A stretch of DNA of 64,000 nucleotides. Source: Tenacibaculum sp. Bg11-29. GTDB taxonomy: Bacteria; Bacteroidota; Bacteroidia; Flavobacteriales; Flavobacteriaceae. Position 1 is the first letter of the stretch; every line of letters starts with the position of its first letter. The notes under the pieces are model-generated. The model made no database searches, was not told the origin of the DNA, and worked only from the letters and a program-made list of their open reading frames with translations. Where the stretch lies: the NCBI RefSeq assembly GCF_002836595.1, contig NZ_PJBB01000003.1, positions 434,001-498,000 on the forward strand, read 5' to 3'. Of this stretch, positions 48,454 through 58,376 are shown piece after piece. A program made the position numbers and the translations under genes.

Positions 48454-50007
48454 ATGAGTAATCACATTAAATCAATCATTTATCTTACTTTAATTTTATC
48501 GATATTTTCTTGTACTTCTACTATAAAAATAGACGACGATAAAGATGATGATAAAATAATTAATACTACTGATAACTGTCCAGACGTCGCTAATGAAGAC
48601 CAATTAGATACCGACAATGACGGAATAGGTAATGCTTGTGATGATGATGATGATAATGATGGTATAAAAGATATTGATGATAATTGCCCGTTAATTGCGA
48701 ACCCCGATCAATTAGACACTGATAATGATGGAAAAGGTAATGTATGTGACAATAATGACCCAGATAACGATTCAGATGGAATAACAAACGCTATAGACAA
48801 CTGTCCTGACTTTGCAAACCCTGATCAGAAAGACAGTGATAATGACGGAAAAGGTGATGCATGTGACGATACTCCTATAGGGAATAAAGTTCCTTGTATT
48901 TCTGGTAAAGCAGGAATATATCCTTGTAATAATTACGACTTACTTTTACACATACCTCTAAGTACTTTTGGTGCTACTGAAGGAAATGATTCTTGGGGAT
49001 GGACAGACGCTACAACCAATAAAGAATACGCAATAATGGGGGTAGAAAACGGAACTGTTTTTGTTGATATAAGCGACACTAATAACCCTACATATCTTGG
49101 TAAATTACCTACAGCAACGGTAAACAGTTCTTGGCACGATGTAAAAGTTTATAAAGATCATGCTTTTATTGTAAGCGAAGCGAGTAACCACGGAATGCAA
49201 GTTTTTGATTTAACAAAATTGAGAAATGTAGCGAACCCTCCAGAAACTTTTACTGCTGATGCACATTTTACAGAGTTTGGACGTGCTCATAATATCGTAA
49301 TTAATGAAGATTCTGGTTATGCATACCCAGTAGGAACTAAATTAAACGGAACACCTTTAAACAATGGAGGCCCTTTATTTATTAATATACAAGACCCTAA
49401 AAACCCAATAAAAGAAGGGGAATGGGCAACCGACAATTATAGCCACGATGCACAAGTTGTTATTTATAATGGCCCTGATTCTGATTACACAGGTAAAGAA
49501 ATTTTAATAGGTAGTAATGAAAATGAAGTTGTTATTGTAGACATTAGCGATAAATCGAATCCAAAAAACATCTCTAAAATATCGTACGCAAACGTTGGTT
49601 ACACGCACCAAGGTTGGTTTACAAATGATAAAAAATATTTTATTTTAGGTGATGAATTAGATGAACAAAATTTTGGAAACAAGACAAGAAATATAATTTT
49701 TGATTTTACAGATTTAGACAACCCTGTTGAGCATTTTTCTTACACTGGCCCAACAGCAGCTATAGATCATAACGGATATATAAAAGATAATACTTTTTAT
49801 TTAGCGAACTACACAGCAGGTGTTCGTTTTATCGACATTAGTGCTATTGAAAGTAAAACAATAACAGAAACGGGCTATTTTGACACTTATATAAATAATG
49901 ATGCCGCAAACTTTAATGGCGTTTGGAATGTATACCCTTATTTTAATAGCGGTAAAATTGTAGTAAGTGATATTAATAGTGGTTTATTTATTTTACAAAA
50001 GCAATAA
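48454..50007 (+). CDS. Lipoprotein with thrombospondin type 3 repeats and choice-of-anchor B propeller
   Basis: 517 aa. Lipobox IFSC (Cys20), then about 120 residues of Ca-binding thrombospondin type 3 repeats ([19 protein letters not shown] and similar, three units), then a choice-of-anchor B beta-propeller (about 150-515; [51 protein letters not shown]). Surface or periplasmic lipoprotein of unknown ligand. First gene of a four-gene operon; the next begins directly after its stop. Confidence 0.88.
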   Translation: MSNHIKSIIYLTLILSIFSCTSTIKIDDDKDDDKIINTTDNCPDVANEDQLDTDNDGIGNACDDDDDNDGIKDIDDNCPLIANPDQLDTDNDGKGNVCDNNDPDNDSDGITNAIDNCPDFANPDQKDSDNDGKGDACDDTPIGNKVPCISGKAGIYPCNNYDLLLHIPLSTFGATEGNDSWGWTDATTNKEYAIMGVENGTVFVDISDTNNPTYLGKLPTATVNSSWHDVKVYKDHAFIVSEASNHGMQVFDLTKLRNVANPPETFTADAHFTEFGRAHNIVINEDSGYAYPVGTKLNGTPLNNGGPLFINIQDPKNPIKEGEWATDNYSHDAQVVIYNGPDSDYTGKEILIGSNENEVVIVDISDKSNPKNISKISYANVGYTHQGWFTNDKKYFILGDELDEQNFGNKTRNIIFDFTDLDNPVEHFSYTGPTAAIDHNGYIKDNTFYLANYTAGVRFIDISAIESKTITETGYFDTYINNDAANFNGVWNVYPYFNSGKIVVSDINSGLFILQKQ

Positions 50008-51336
50008 ATGTTTAAAAAAATCTCAACTCTTTTAGTCATAATATTCACAATAATTAGCTGTAATAATGATGTTGATCAATTACCAAACGTTGTTAAAAAT
50101 CCAACACTAGATTTTGTAAAAACTTTAGGAGGAACAAAAAATGAAGTAGCTAGAAGTGTTGTTCAAACTTCTGATAACGGATATGTAGTTTTAGGATTTA
50201 CCCAAAGTATTGATGGTGATGTTTCAACAACAAAAACGAATGTACAATATGATTATTGGGTTTTAAAGTTTGATAAAAACGATAAATTACTATGGCAAAA
50301 AACATATGGTGGTTCTAAAGACGAAAAGGCATATCAAATAATTAAAACTAACGATAATGGCTTTGCTATTATTGGCTACAACAAAAGTAACGATGGCGAT
50401 TTAAGCGCTAACAAAGGCTTTGAAGATATTTGGATACTAAAACTAAATAGTAATGGTGATATTCTTTGGAAAACAAATACTGGTTTTTCTGGCACAGATA
50501 AAGGTTTTAGTATTATTCAAACAAATGATAATGGTTTTTTTGTTGGAAGTCTTTTAGATGTAACCGCCTCTGGTGGATTAGGAAATGCCCGTTCTGCTGC
50601 TAGACGACACGCTGGAGGTGATTATTGGGGAATTAAACTAAACTCATCAGGAAATATTGAATGGCGAAAATATTTTGGAGGCACAAATACAGAAACTTGT
50701 TACGGGGTTACCGAAACTTCTGATGGCTATTTAATGATTGGCGCATCAGATAGTGTTGATGTTGACATAAAAAACAACAAAGGTTCTTATGATTTTTGGA
50801 TTGTTAAAATTGATAAATCAGGAACACTTCTTTGGGAAAAATCTTTTGGAGGAAGTGAGATTGACGAAGCCAGAGCAATTACACCCACCAATGATGGAAA
50901 CTTCATTATTATTGGAGATACCCGTAGTGAAGACAAAGATGTTTTAAAAAACAATGGTGGCGCAGACCTTTGGATTATAAAAATAAATACTAACGGAGAT
51001 TTAATTTGGGAAAAAAATTATGGTGGCTCTAGTTTTGATGTAGGACGATCAGTTCATAAAACATTAGATGGTGGCTTTCTTATTTCAGGGAGTTCAAGAA
51101 GTTCTGATAATGGATTAACCAATAAAGGTCAAAACGATGCTTGGATTCTTAAAATAGACAACAACGGAAATCAACAGTGGCAACAAACAGTTGGAGGTAC
51201 AGAAATCGATTTTTGTTATGATGCTATTGAATTGGCAAACGGAACGATTATTGCGGTTGGAGAAAGCAGCAGTAACAATCAAGAAATAACAGTAAACAAA
51301 GGTTTTTCAGACCTATTAATTATCAAATTAAAATAA
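50008..51336 (+). CDS. Lipoprotein with repeated beta-propeller blades
   Basis: 442 aa. Lipobox IISC (Cys18), then about seven copies of a ~50-residue unit. Each has the form Trp-x-x-Lys-x-x-G-G-(T/S) then an acidic A-x-x-x-x-x-T-x-D-G-(G/N)-(F/Y) segment, for example TYGGSKDEKAYQIIKTNDNG and NYGGSSFDVGRSVHKTLDGG. This is a propeller-like repeat common in marine Bacteroidota. Its start codon is directly after the previous stop. No enzymatic motif was seen. Confidence 0.85.
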   Translation: MFKKISTLLVIIFTIISCNNDVDQLPNVVKNPTLDFVKTLGGTKNEVARSVVQTSDNGYVVLGFTQSIDGDVSTTKTNVQYDYWVLKFDKNDKLLWQKTYGGSKDEKAYQIIKTNDNGFAIIGYNKSNDGDLSANKGFEDIWILKLNSNGDILWKTNTGFSGTDKGFSIIQTNDNGFFVGSLLDVTASGGLGNARSAARRHAGGDYWGIKLNSSGNIEWRKYFGGTNTETCYGVTETSDGYLMIGASDSVDVDIKNNKGSYDFWIVKIDKSGTLLWEKSFGGSEIDEARAITPTNDGNFIIIGDTRSEDKDVLKNNGGADLWIIKINTNGDLIWEKNYGGSSFDVGRSVHKTLDGGFLISGSSRSSDNGLTNKGQNDAWILKIDNNGNQQWQQTVGGTEIDFCYDAIELANGTIIAVGESSSNNQEITVNKGFSDLLIIKLK

Positions 51337-51339
51337 AAA

Positions 51340-52113
51340 ATGAAACAATATTTAATTCTTTTCTTAATAAGCCTTACTTTCTTTTCATGTAGTTCTGATA
51401 ACGACGAACTAATTAAAGAAGTTTCTGCAAAAATAAAATTCTCTCAAAATTGGGATAGTACCACAATTGAAAAATCAGATTTAAGCAATACCAAATTCAC
51501 TAATAAACTAGGAACGAAACTTACAATTGAAAAATTACGTTATTTAGTATCTAAAATAACATTGACTAATGGCTCTAATGAGGCAACTGTTTTTGATGGT
51601 TACAAATTAATTGACTTAAGTGATAGTGAAAGCTTAATACACAATTCAACATTAAAAATATCTGAAGGAACCTATAATTTATCAATGACTTTTGGTTTTA
51701 ATAATGATGATAATTATAAAGTAGGAGGTTATCAAGATTTAAATTCAGCATCTTGGAATGTACCAGACATGTTGGGTGGAGGCTACCATTACATGCAAAT
51801 GGAAGGTAAGTTTCTTAATAAAATTATCGAACAACAAGGTTTTGCTTACCATGCTATTAGAGCCGTAGATAAAACTGATCCTGCAAGCCTAAAGTTTGAA
51901 GACACTTTTTTTACAGTAGATTTAGGGGTGATTTCTATTAAAAACAATGCAACTATTGAGATTAAAATGAATGTTGCTGAATGGTTTAAAAATCCAAATG
52001 AATGGGATTTAAATGAGTTAAATTCTATGCTAATGCCAAATTTTGAAGCTCAAAAATTAATGTCTGCAAACGGTAAAAGTGGTGTTTTTAGCTTAGGTCC
52101 AGTTACTCAATAA
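51340..52113 (+). CDS. MbnP-like copper-associated lipoprotein
   Basis: 257 aa. Lipobox FFSC (Cys17). The family pattern is visible: AKIKFSQNWDS at the start of the domain, GTKLTIEKLRYLVSKITLTN (about 65-84), then MLGGGYHYMQMEGKF (about 144-158) and LGPV at the end. In methanotrophs MbnP is a periplasmic copper-binding protein whose Trp is oxidised to kynurenine by the diheme enzyme MbnH. A candidate MbnH is the next gene, 6 bp away. Copper binding here is inferred. Confidence 0.82.
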   Translation: MKQYLILFLISLTFFSCSSDNDELIKEVSAKIKFSQNWDSTTIEKSDLSNTKFTNKLGTKLTIEKLRYLVSKITLTNGSNEATVFDGYKLIDLSDSESLIHNSTLKISEGTYNLSMTFGFNNDDNYKVGGYQDLNSASWNVPDMLGGGYHYMQMEGKFLNKIIEQQGFAYHAIRAVDKTDPASLKFEDTFFTVDLGVISIKNNATIEIKMNVAEWFKNPNEWDLNELNSMLMPNFEAQKLMSANGKSGVFSLGPVTQ

Positions 52114-52119
52114 ATTTAC

Positions 52120-53172
52120 ATGATAAAAAAAAGCACATATATATTATTTTTACTTCTTTTAATGAACTGCTCATCAAAAGATGCAGAAGATATATACGTG
52201 CCAATACCTGCTTCTTTAAAAATACCTATCCTTTTTCAACAGAAATTAATTGCCCCTGTTATTCCCACAAACAATACTTTAACTGAAGAAGGAATTACAC
52301 TTGGTAAAAGATTGTTTTTTGATAAAATATTATCTAAAGACAATACACAATCATGTGCCACTTGTCACGACCCCAAAAAAGCATTTACCGATAACGATCG
52401 ATTTAGTGATGGTGTTGATGGTAAACTTGGTACTCGTAACTCAATGCCTTTATTTAATTTAGCTTGGAATTTCGATGAGCGATTTACTTGGGATGGCAAA
52501 GAACTAAGTCTAGAAAGACAAGCTTTAGAGCCTGTTAGAAACCTTATTGAGATGCATAGTAAATGGGTTAATGTTGCTCAAAAAATTAAAGAACACCCTG
52601 AATATCCTACTCTTTTTAAAGAGGCTTTTGGCAGTGTAAAAATCGATTCTACTTTAATTACTAAAGCGCTCGCTCAGTTCGAGAGAACATTAATATCAGG
52701 GAATTCAAAATTTGATAGGCACCTATTAGGAACAACACAATTAAGCCCTGAAGAACAGAATGGTTTTGATGTTTTTATGGATGAAACTCGCGGAGATTGT
52801 TTTCATTGCCACGGAAGTAACAACAACCCATTATGGACAGATAACAAATTTCATAACAATGGTTTAGACGCTATATTAACAGACTTAGGTTTAGGTAAAG
52901 TTACTGGAGACCCAAATGACAATGGAAAATTTAAAACTCCATCAATTCGTAATTTAAAGTTTACAGCACCTTACATGCACGACGGTCGTTTTAATACGCT
53001 AGATGAAGTAATTGATCATTATTCAACAGGTTTAAAATCTTCCCCTACAATAGACCCTTTAATGAAAAAAGTAAAACAAGGAGGTGTAAACATTTCTAAT
53101 AAAGACAAAGCAGACTTAAAAGCTTTTTTACTTTCTCTTTCTGACAACGACTTTGTTAATAGCTTTAATTAA
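52120..53172 (+). CDS. Diheme MbnH/MauG/cytochrome c peroxidase family protein, lipoprotein
   Basis: 350 aa. Lipobox MNC (Cys17). Two heme c sites: CATCH (79-83) and CFHCH (227-231). Between them is RNSMPLFNLAWNFDERFTWDG, typical of the MauG/MbnH/CcpA group, and LAQFERTLISGNSKFDRHL. The C-terminus has KFKTPSIRNLKFTAPYMHDG with a Met ligand candidate. Next to an MbnP-like gene, a Trp-oxidising MbnH role is more likely than peroxide detoxification, but the sequence alone does not decide. Last gene of the operon. Confidence 0.88.
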   Translation: MIKKSTYILFLLLLMNCSSKDAEDIYVPIPASLKIPILFQQKLIAPVIPTNNTLTEEGITLGKRLFFDKILSKDNTQSCATCHDPKKAFTDNDRFSDGVDGKLGTRNSMPLFNLAWNFDERFTWDGKELSLERQALEPVRNLIEMHSKWVNVAQKIKEHPEYPTLFKEAFGSVKIDSTLITKALAQFERTLISGNSKFDRHLLGTTQLSPEEQNGFDVFMDETRGDCFHCHGSNNNPLWTDNKFHNNGLDAILTDLGLGKVTGDPNDNGKFKTPSIRNLKFTAPYMHDGRFNTLDEVIDHYSTGLKSSPTIDPLMKKVKQGGVNISNKDKADLKAFLLSLSDNDFVNSFN

Positions 53173-53178
53173 TTCAAA

Positions 53179-53377
53179 TTATTTTGAAGAGCAAATAATA
53201 CTTTTCTTAGAAATTTCATTCCGTATTTCACATCTTAATTTATCTACATCTTCTTTAGTATCATATTTTACTTTTAACTTAAAATAAGCTGCATTTGTTT
53301 ACTCTTTTATATTTTTTTTGAGCGGATAAAGAAAATAAATTTGTTAAAATAAAAGTTACGAATAATTATTTTGTCAT
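53179..53377 (-). pseudogene. Decayed small secreted protein gene
   Basis: From an ATG at 53377 the minus strand reads MTK, a TAA stop, then LFVTFILTNLFSLSAQKKYK, an obvious signal peptide. After about 30 codons it hits a stop, but a neighbouring frame continues AYFKLKVKYDTKEDVDKLRC and EIRNEISKKSIICSSK to a stop at 53179. One in-frame stop and one frameshift are enough to explain the break. I do not recognise the parent family. Confidence 0.55.
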
Positions 53378-53485
53378 TGTAAAATTTAATGATGGTCGTT
53401 GTTATTTTTCATAATAATTAAATAAAAACCATAAATGCGAAAAAGTTTATTGGTAAAAAAACTGATAAAAATCATATATTGTAAT

Positions 53486-53493
53486 TATCTTTG
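53486..53493 (+). promoter_or_regulatory. -7 promoter box of the suf operon
   Basis: TATCTTTG, exact TAnnTTTG match, 31 nt before the sufA ATG at 53525. It excludes the in-frame ATG at 53435 as the start. Confidence 0.6.
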
Positions 53494-53524
53494 CAAATCA
53501 TTTAGATTTAATCTATTTAAAATT

Positions 53525-53854
53525 ATGATAAAAGTTTCAGACACAGCAAAAAAGAAGGTCGTTGAATTAATGACAGACGACGGATTTGATGCTACAAACG
53601 ATTTTGTTCGAGTAGGTGTTAAAAGCGGTGGTTGTTCAGGCTTATCATACGACTTAACCTTTGATAAAAGCACTCAAGAGAACGACAAGGTTTTCGAAGA
53701 GAATAATATAAAAATTGTTGTAGACAAAAAAAGTTTTTTATATCTAGTAGGAACGACCTTAGAGTATTCTGGAGGATTAAATGGAAAAGGATTTGTATTT
53801 AATAACCCTAATGCAAACCGCACATGTGGTTGCGGAGAAAGTTTTTCTTTATAA
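53525..53854 (+). CDS. sufA: A-type iron-sulfur carrier/scaffold protein
   Basis: 109 aa from the ATG at 53525 (MIKVSDTAKKKVVELMTDDG). The three ligand Cys are present: one in KSGGCSGLSYDL (Cys40 region) and two in RTCGCGES near the C-terminus. It carries nascent Fe-S clusters from SufBCD to targets. A longer frame beginning at 53435 is upstream of the promoter box. First gene of the suf operon, 15 bp before sufB. Named by operon position; iscA would be equally fair. Confidence 0.92.
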   Translation: MIKVSDTAKKKVVELMTDDGFDATNDFVRVGVKSGGCSGLSYDLTFDKSTQENDKVFEENNIKIVVDKKSFLYLVGTTLEYSGGLNGKGFVFNNPNANRTCGCGESFSL

Positions 53855-53869
53855 TATTATAACTCTATT

Positions 53870-55318
53870 ATGAGCAAATATACCGAAGACGATTTAAGAG
53901 AAGAGTTAAAAACCAAAGAATATGAATATGGTTTTTATACAGACATAGAAAGTGAAACCTTTGCAAAAGGGTTAAATGAAGATGTGGTTCGTGCTATTTC
54001 TAAAAAGAAAAACGAACCAGAATGGATGACTGAATGGCGTATAGAGGCATTTAGAGTTTGGGAAAAAATGGAAGAGCCAGAATGGGCTAATGTTCATTAT
54101 GAAAAACCAAAATTTCAAGACATTGCATACTATTCTGCGCCAAAAGAAAAACCAAAATTAAATAGTTTAGATGAAGTTGATCCAGAATTGTTGGACACTT
54201 TTAAAAGATTAGGTATTTCTTTAGATGAGCAAAAGAAATTAGCCAATGTAGCTGTTGATATTGTAATGGACTCTGTTTCTGTTGCAACAACATTCAAAGA
54301 AACATTAGGTAAAAAAGGTATTATTTTTATGCCTATTTCTGAAGCAATTCAAGAACATCCTGAATTAGTAAGAAAATATTTAGGTACTGTTGTACCAACT
54401 ACCGATAATTTTTATGCAGCATTAAATTCTGCAGTATTTTCTGACGGATCATTCTGTTACATTCCTAAAGGTGTTCGTTGCCCGATGGAGTTATCAACAT
54501 ACTTTAGAATTAATGAAGGTGGAACTGGTCAATTCGAAAGAACTTTAGTTGTTGCTGACAAAGGAAGTTACGTTTCGTATTTAGAAGGTTGTACAGCACC
54601 AAGTAGAGATGAGAATCAATTACACGCAGCTGTGGTTGAATTAATCGCTTTAGATGATTCAGAAATCAAATATTCTACAGTTCAAAACTGGTACCCTGGA
54701 AACAAAGAAGGGAAAGGTGGTGTTTACAATTTTGTAACTAAAAGAGCTATCTGTGAAACCAATGCAAAAGTATCTTGGACACAGGTTGAAACAGGATCTG
54801 CTGTAACTTGGAAATATCCAAGTTGTATCTTAAAAGGAAACAATTCAGTTGGTGAATTTTATTCAATTGCTGTAACGAACAACTATCAGCAAGCAGATAC
54901 AGGAACTAAAATGATTCACTTAGGAAAAAACACTAAGTCAACCATTATCTCTAAAGGAATATCAGCAGGAAAATCACAAAACAGTTATAGAGGCCTAGTT
55001 CAAATTGGACCACGTGCAGAAAATGCTCGTAATTTCTCTCAATGTGATTCTTTATTGATGGGTAATGAATGTGGAGCACACACGTTTCCATACATTGAAA
55101 CTAAAAATAAATCGGCACAAATAGAGCACGAAGCAACAACAAGTAAAATTGGTGAGGATCAATTATTTTATTGTAATCAACGTGGAATTGATACTGAAAA
55201 AGCAATTGCTTTAATTGTTAACGGGTTTAGTAAAGAGGTACTAAACAAATTACCAATGGAGTTTGCTGTAGAAGCTCAAAAGTTATTAGAAATATCTTTA
55301 GAAGGTTCTGTAGGATAA
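53870..55318 (+). CDS. sufB: Fe-S cluster assembly protein SufB
   Basis: 482 aa. Scaffold subunit of the SufBC2D complex. The conserved beta-helix core is clear: [25 protein letters not shown] (about 192-216), [25 protein letters not shown] (about 237-261), then the [25 protein letters not shown] segment (about 382-406) with the Cys proposed to accept sulfur. An intervening gene separates it from sufC. Confidence 0.97.
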   Translation: MSKYTEDDLREELKTKEYEYGFYTDIESETFAKGLNEDVVRAISKKKNEPEWMTEWRIEAFRVWEKMEEPEWANVHYEKPKFQDIAYYSAPKEKPKLNSLDEVDPELLDTFKRLGISLDEQKKLANVAVDIVMDSVSVATTFKETLGKKGIIFMPISEAIQEHPELVRKYLGTVVPTTDNFYAALNSAVFSDGSFCYIPKGVRCPMELSTYFRINEGGTGQFERTLVVADKGSYVSYLEGCTAPSRDENQLHAAVVELIALDDSEIKYSTVQNWYPGNKEGKGGVYNFVTKRAICETNAKVSWTQVETGSAVTWKYPSCILKGNNSVGEFYSIAVTNNYQQADTGTKMIHLGKNTKSTIISKGISAGKSQNSYRGLVQIGPRAENARNFSQCDSLLMGNECGAHTFPYIETKNKSAQIEHEATTSKIGEDQLFYCNQRGIDTEKAIALIVNGFSKEVLNKLPMEFAVEAQKLLEISLEGSVG

Positions 55319-55335
55319 TCAATAAAAGTTAACAA

Positions 55336-56175
55336 ATGAAAAATGTATTTTTATTATTTTTAGGTTTAGCAATTATAGGTTGTAAAAACACAGAAAAAAA
55401 AGAAGAGAAAAAGGTTGAGAAAAAAGCAAAAGTAGCTTTACATCAATTAGTAGGTGGATCTATTCTGGTTAAAAAATTAGAAGTTTTTTCTCAAGATACA
55501 ACTTACACAGGGCAAACAAAGCAATTTACGGATGCTTATTATGTAATTTCTCACCCAAAAGGGAATTTAATGTGGGATGCTGGTTTACCTGAAAACTTAG
55601 TAGTTTCTGAACCTTTTCATGAACCAAGTGGTGTTTTTGTAGTGCAAAGACCTGATTCATTAGCAAACCAATTAAAAACTATTGGATTTAAAATTGAAGA
55701 TTTTAAATATTTTGCAATGTCTCATTCTCATTTCGATCACACAGGGCATGCTAATTATATGAAAGAGGCTACATGGTTAGTGCAAGAAAATGAATACAAT
55801 GCTGTGGCTTCTGACACGTTAAAAACTAAAAACCCTGCTGTTAGCGCACTTAAAAATGTAAAAAAACTAAATGGTGATTATGATGTTTTTGGAGACGGAA
55901 CAGTTGTTATAAAATACATGCCAGGACATACAGTTGGTCATCAAGTATTATATCTAGATTTAGGTTTAGAAAAACCAATTTTATTAACTGGTGATTTATA
56001 TCATTTTGAAGAGAACAGAAAAAATAAAGGAGTTCCTTCATTTAATTATGATGTAAAACAAACATTAGAAAGCATGGATAAATTTGAAACTTTTGCAAAA
56101 GAAAAAAATGCAGAGGTAATTATTCAACACTCTCCAAAGAGCTTTCAAAGACTAGAAGAAATATTAAAAAATTAA
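55336..56175 (+). CDS. Metallo-beta-lactamase-fold lipoprotein, AHL-lactonase-like
   Basis: 279 aa. Lipobox AIIGC (Cys16) then a Lys/Glu-rich spacer. The MBL metal motif is complete: SHSHFDHTGH (about 130-139), MPGHTVGHQVLY (about 195-206), LLTGDLYHF (about 215-223) and a late IIQHSPK. The sequence is closest in style to N-acyl homoserine lactonase-type hydrolases. It lies 17 bp after sufB and 45 bp before sufC, inside the suf operon, where it has no known role. Substrate unknown. Confidence 0.85.
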   Translation: MKNVFLLFLGLAIIGCKNTEKKEEKKVEKKAKVALHQLVGGSILVKKLEVFSQDTTYTGQTKQFTDAYYVISHPKGNLMWDAGLPENLVVSEPFHEPSGVFVVQRPDSLANQLKTIGFKIEDFKYFAMSHSHFDHTGHANYMKEATWLVQENEYNAVASDTLKTKNPAVSALKNVKKLNGDYDVFGDGTVVIKYMPGHTVGHQVLYLDLGLEKPILLTGDLYHFEENRKNKGVPSFNYDVKQTLESMDKFETFAKEKNAEVIIQHSPKSFQRLEEILKN

Positions 56176-56220
56176 AACCACGCTTATAGCCAAAAGCTAA
56201 AAGCAAATAGCATATCAAGA

Positions 56221-56973
56221 ATGTTAAAAATAGAAAACTTACACGCTAATATAGAAGATAAATCAATCTTAAAAGGATTGAATTTAGAAGTTAAAGCCGG
56301 TGAAATTCACGCAATAATGGGACCGAATGGTGCTGGAAAAAGTACTTTAGCCAATGTTATCGCAGGGAAAGAAGAATACGAAGTTACTGATGGTTTAATA
56401 GAGTTAAATGGAGAGGATATTAGCGAACTAGCTCCTGAAGAGAGAGCACATAATGGTGTGTTTTTATCATTTCAATACCCTGTAGAAATCCCTGGAGTTT
56501 CTGTAACCAACTTTATTAAAACTGCAATTAACGAAAATCGTAAAGCAAAAGGTTTAGAAGACATGCCTGCAAAAGACATGTTAAAAATGATTCGTGAGAA
56601 ATCTGAATTATTAGAAATAGACCGTAAGTTTTTATCTCGTTCTTTAAACCAAGGTTTTTCTGGTGGTGAAAAGAAACGTAATGAGATTTTTCAGATGGCA
56701 ATGTTAGAGCCTAAATTAGCAATTTTAGATGAAACAGATTCTGGTTTAGATATTGATGCTTTACGTATTGTAGCTAATGGTGTAAACAAATTAAAATCTA
56801 AAGACAATGCGGTAATTGTAATTACACACTACCAACGTTTGTTAGATTATATAGTTCCTGATTTTGTACACGTATTATACGATGGTAAAATTGTAAAGTC
56901 AGGAGATGCTTCTTTAGCTTTAGAGTTAGAAGCTAAAGGATATGATTGGATTAAAGAAGAAGTTAATTCTTAA
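56221..56973 (+). CDS. sufC: Fe-S cluster assembly ATPase SufC
   Basis: 250 aa. Walker A GPNGAGKST (about 34-42), ABC signature FSGGEKKRNEI (about 146-156), Walker B LAILDETDSGLD and the H-loop ITHYQRLL. The LDETDSGLD form is typical of SufC. It drives SufB-SufD changes by ATP hydrolysis. It ends 6 bp before sufD. Confidence 0.97.
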   Translation: MLKIENLHANIEDKSILKGLNLEVKAGEIHAIMGPNGAGKSTLANVIAGKEEYEVTDGLIELNGEDISELAPEERAHNGVFLSFQYPVEIPGVSVTNFIKTAINENRKAKGLEDMPAKDMLKMIREKSELLEIDRKFLSRSLNQGFSGGEKKRNEIFQMAMLEPKLAILDETDSGLDIDALRIVANGVNKLKSKDNAVIVITHYQRLLDYIVPDFVHVLYDGKIVKSGDASLALELEAKGYDWIKEEVNS

Positions 56974-56979
56974 GAAGCA

Positions 56980-58293
56980 ATGGAATTAAAAGAAAAACTA
57001 ACCGCATCATACGTCGCCTTTGAAAATGGCGTAGACGTTAATTCTGATGTGCACGATATTAGAACTAAAGCGTTACAAAATTTTGAAGAACTAGGTTTTC
57101 CTACTAAGAAATTAGAAGCATGGAAATACACTTCTTTAAAATCTGTACTAAAACAAGATTATAGTATTTTTCCAAATTCGGAAGCTGCTATAGACTTAGC
57201 TGATGTAAAGAAGTATTTTATCCACGATATTGATACTTATAAGATTGTATTTATCGACGGAAAATATAGTTCTTTCTTGTCTGATACAACACATGACACT
57301 GTAGATGTTTGTTTAATGTCTTCGGCATTAGCAAAGCCAAAATACAAAGCTATTATTGAAAATTATTTCAATAAAATTGCTAAACAAGACAATTTAACTT
57401 CGCTAAATACTGCATTTGCAAACGAAGGAGCATACATATACATTCCTAAAAATGTAGAGGTTGAAAAACCTATACAAATTATTAGTTTTACTACTGGTTC
57501 TGAGGATGCTATTATGACGCAACCTCGTAATTTAATTGTTGCCGAACAAAACTCACATGTTCAAATTATTGAACGTCATCAGAGTTTAACTTCTAACCCT
57601 GTTTTAACAAATTCAGTAACCGAAGTTTTTGCAGCAAAAGATGCAACGGTAGATATTTATAAGATTCAAAATGATCATGAAAATGCTTCTTTGGTAGATA
57701 ATTGTTACATAGAGCAAAAATCAAGTAGCATCGTTTCTGTTCACACTTTTTCTTTCGGAGGAAACATTACACGTAATAACTTAAACTTTTATCAAAGAGG
57801 AGAGCATATCGATTCAATTTTAAAAGGGATTACAATTACCGAAGGAAAACAACATGTAGATCATCATACGTTGGTACATCATATTGAGCCAAACTGTGAA
57901 TCTCATCAAGATTATAAAGGAATTTATGATGATCGCTCTACAGCTGTTTTTAACGGTAAAGTTGTTGTTGAAAAAGAAGCTCAGAAAACAAATGCTTATC
58001 AACAAAACAATAATGTTTTAATAAGTGACAAAGCTACCATTAATGCAAAACCTCAATTAGAAATTTTTGCTGATGATGTAAAATGTTCTCACGGTTGTAC
58101 TATCGGACAACTAGATGAAGATGCTTTATTTTACATGCAACAACGTGGAATTCCAAAGAAAGAAGCAAAAGCACTATTAATGTATGCATTTGCAAATACG
58201 GTCTTAGAAAGCGTAAAAATACCAGAAGTAAAGAAACGTATTAATAAATTAATAGCTAATAAACTTGGTGTTAATATTGGTTTTGACCTATAA
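56980..58293 (+). CDS. sufD: Fe-S cluster assembly protein SufD
   Basis: 437 aa. It shares the beta-helix of SufB but is more divergent. Visible: FPTKKLEAWKYTSLKSVLKQ (about 39-58), SIVSVHTFSFGGNITRNNL, HVDHHTLVHHIEPNCESHQDYKGIYDD (about 287-313) with the conserved His, and VKCSHGCTIGQLDEDALFYMQQRGI (about 366-390). Last gene of the operon; sufS and sufE, which often follow in flavobacteria, are absent here. Confidence 0.96.
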   Translation: MELKEKLTASYVAFENGVDVNSDVHDIRTKALQNFEELGFPTKKLEAWKYTSLKSVLKQDYSIFPNSEAAIDLADVKKYFIHDIDTYKIVFIDGKYSSFLSDTTHDTVDVCLMSSALAKPKYKAIIENYFNKIAKQDNLTSLNTAFANEGAYIYIPKNVEVEKPIQIISFTTGSEDAIMTQPRNLIVAEQNSHVQIIERHQSLTSNPVLTNSVTEVFAAKDATVDIYKIQNDHENASLVDNCYIEQKSSSIVSVHTFSFGGNITRNNLNFYQRGEHIDSILKGITITEGKQHVDHHTLVHHIEPNCESHQDYKGIYDDRSTAVFNGKVVVEKEAQKTNAYQQNNNVLISDKATINAKPQLEIFADDVKCSHGCTIGQLDEDALFYMQQRGIPKKEAKALLMYAFANTVLESVKIPEVKKRINKLIANKLGVNIGFDL

Positions 58294-58315
58294 TATTAAT
58301 TTCTATAAATAAATA

Positions 58316-58352
58316 AAACCCCTTCTTGAAAATAATTCAAGAAGGGGTTTTT
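58316..58352 (+). terminator. Terminator of the suf operon
   Basis: AAACCCCTTCTTGAA / TTCAAGAAGGGGTTT perfect 15-bp stem with T-runs on both strands, also placed to end the convergent protease gene. Confidence 0.88.
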
Positions 58353-58376
58353 ATTTATATAAATTTTAAGTTAAAC

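Noticed and set aside
48590..48787. Minus-strand His/Tyr-rich frame
   Set aside because: It is the complement of the Asp/Asn-rich calcium-binding repeats.
48590..48880. Direct GAT/GACAATGAT-rich repeats that look like a minisatellite or CRISPR
   Set aside because: They encode thrombospondin type 3 Ca-binding repeats in frame; unit lengths vary and no spacer-repeat structure exists.
53435..53524. Upstream ATG adding 30 residues to SufA
   Set aside because: It precedes the promoter box and the extra residues do not fit the family.
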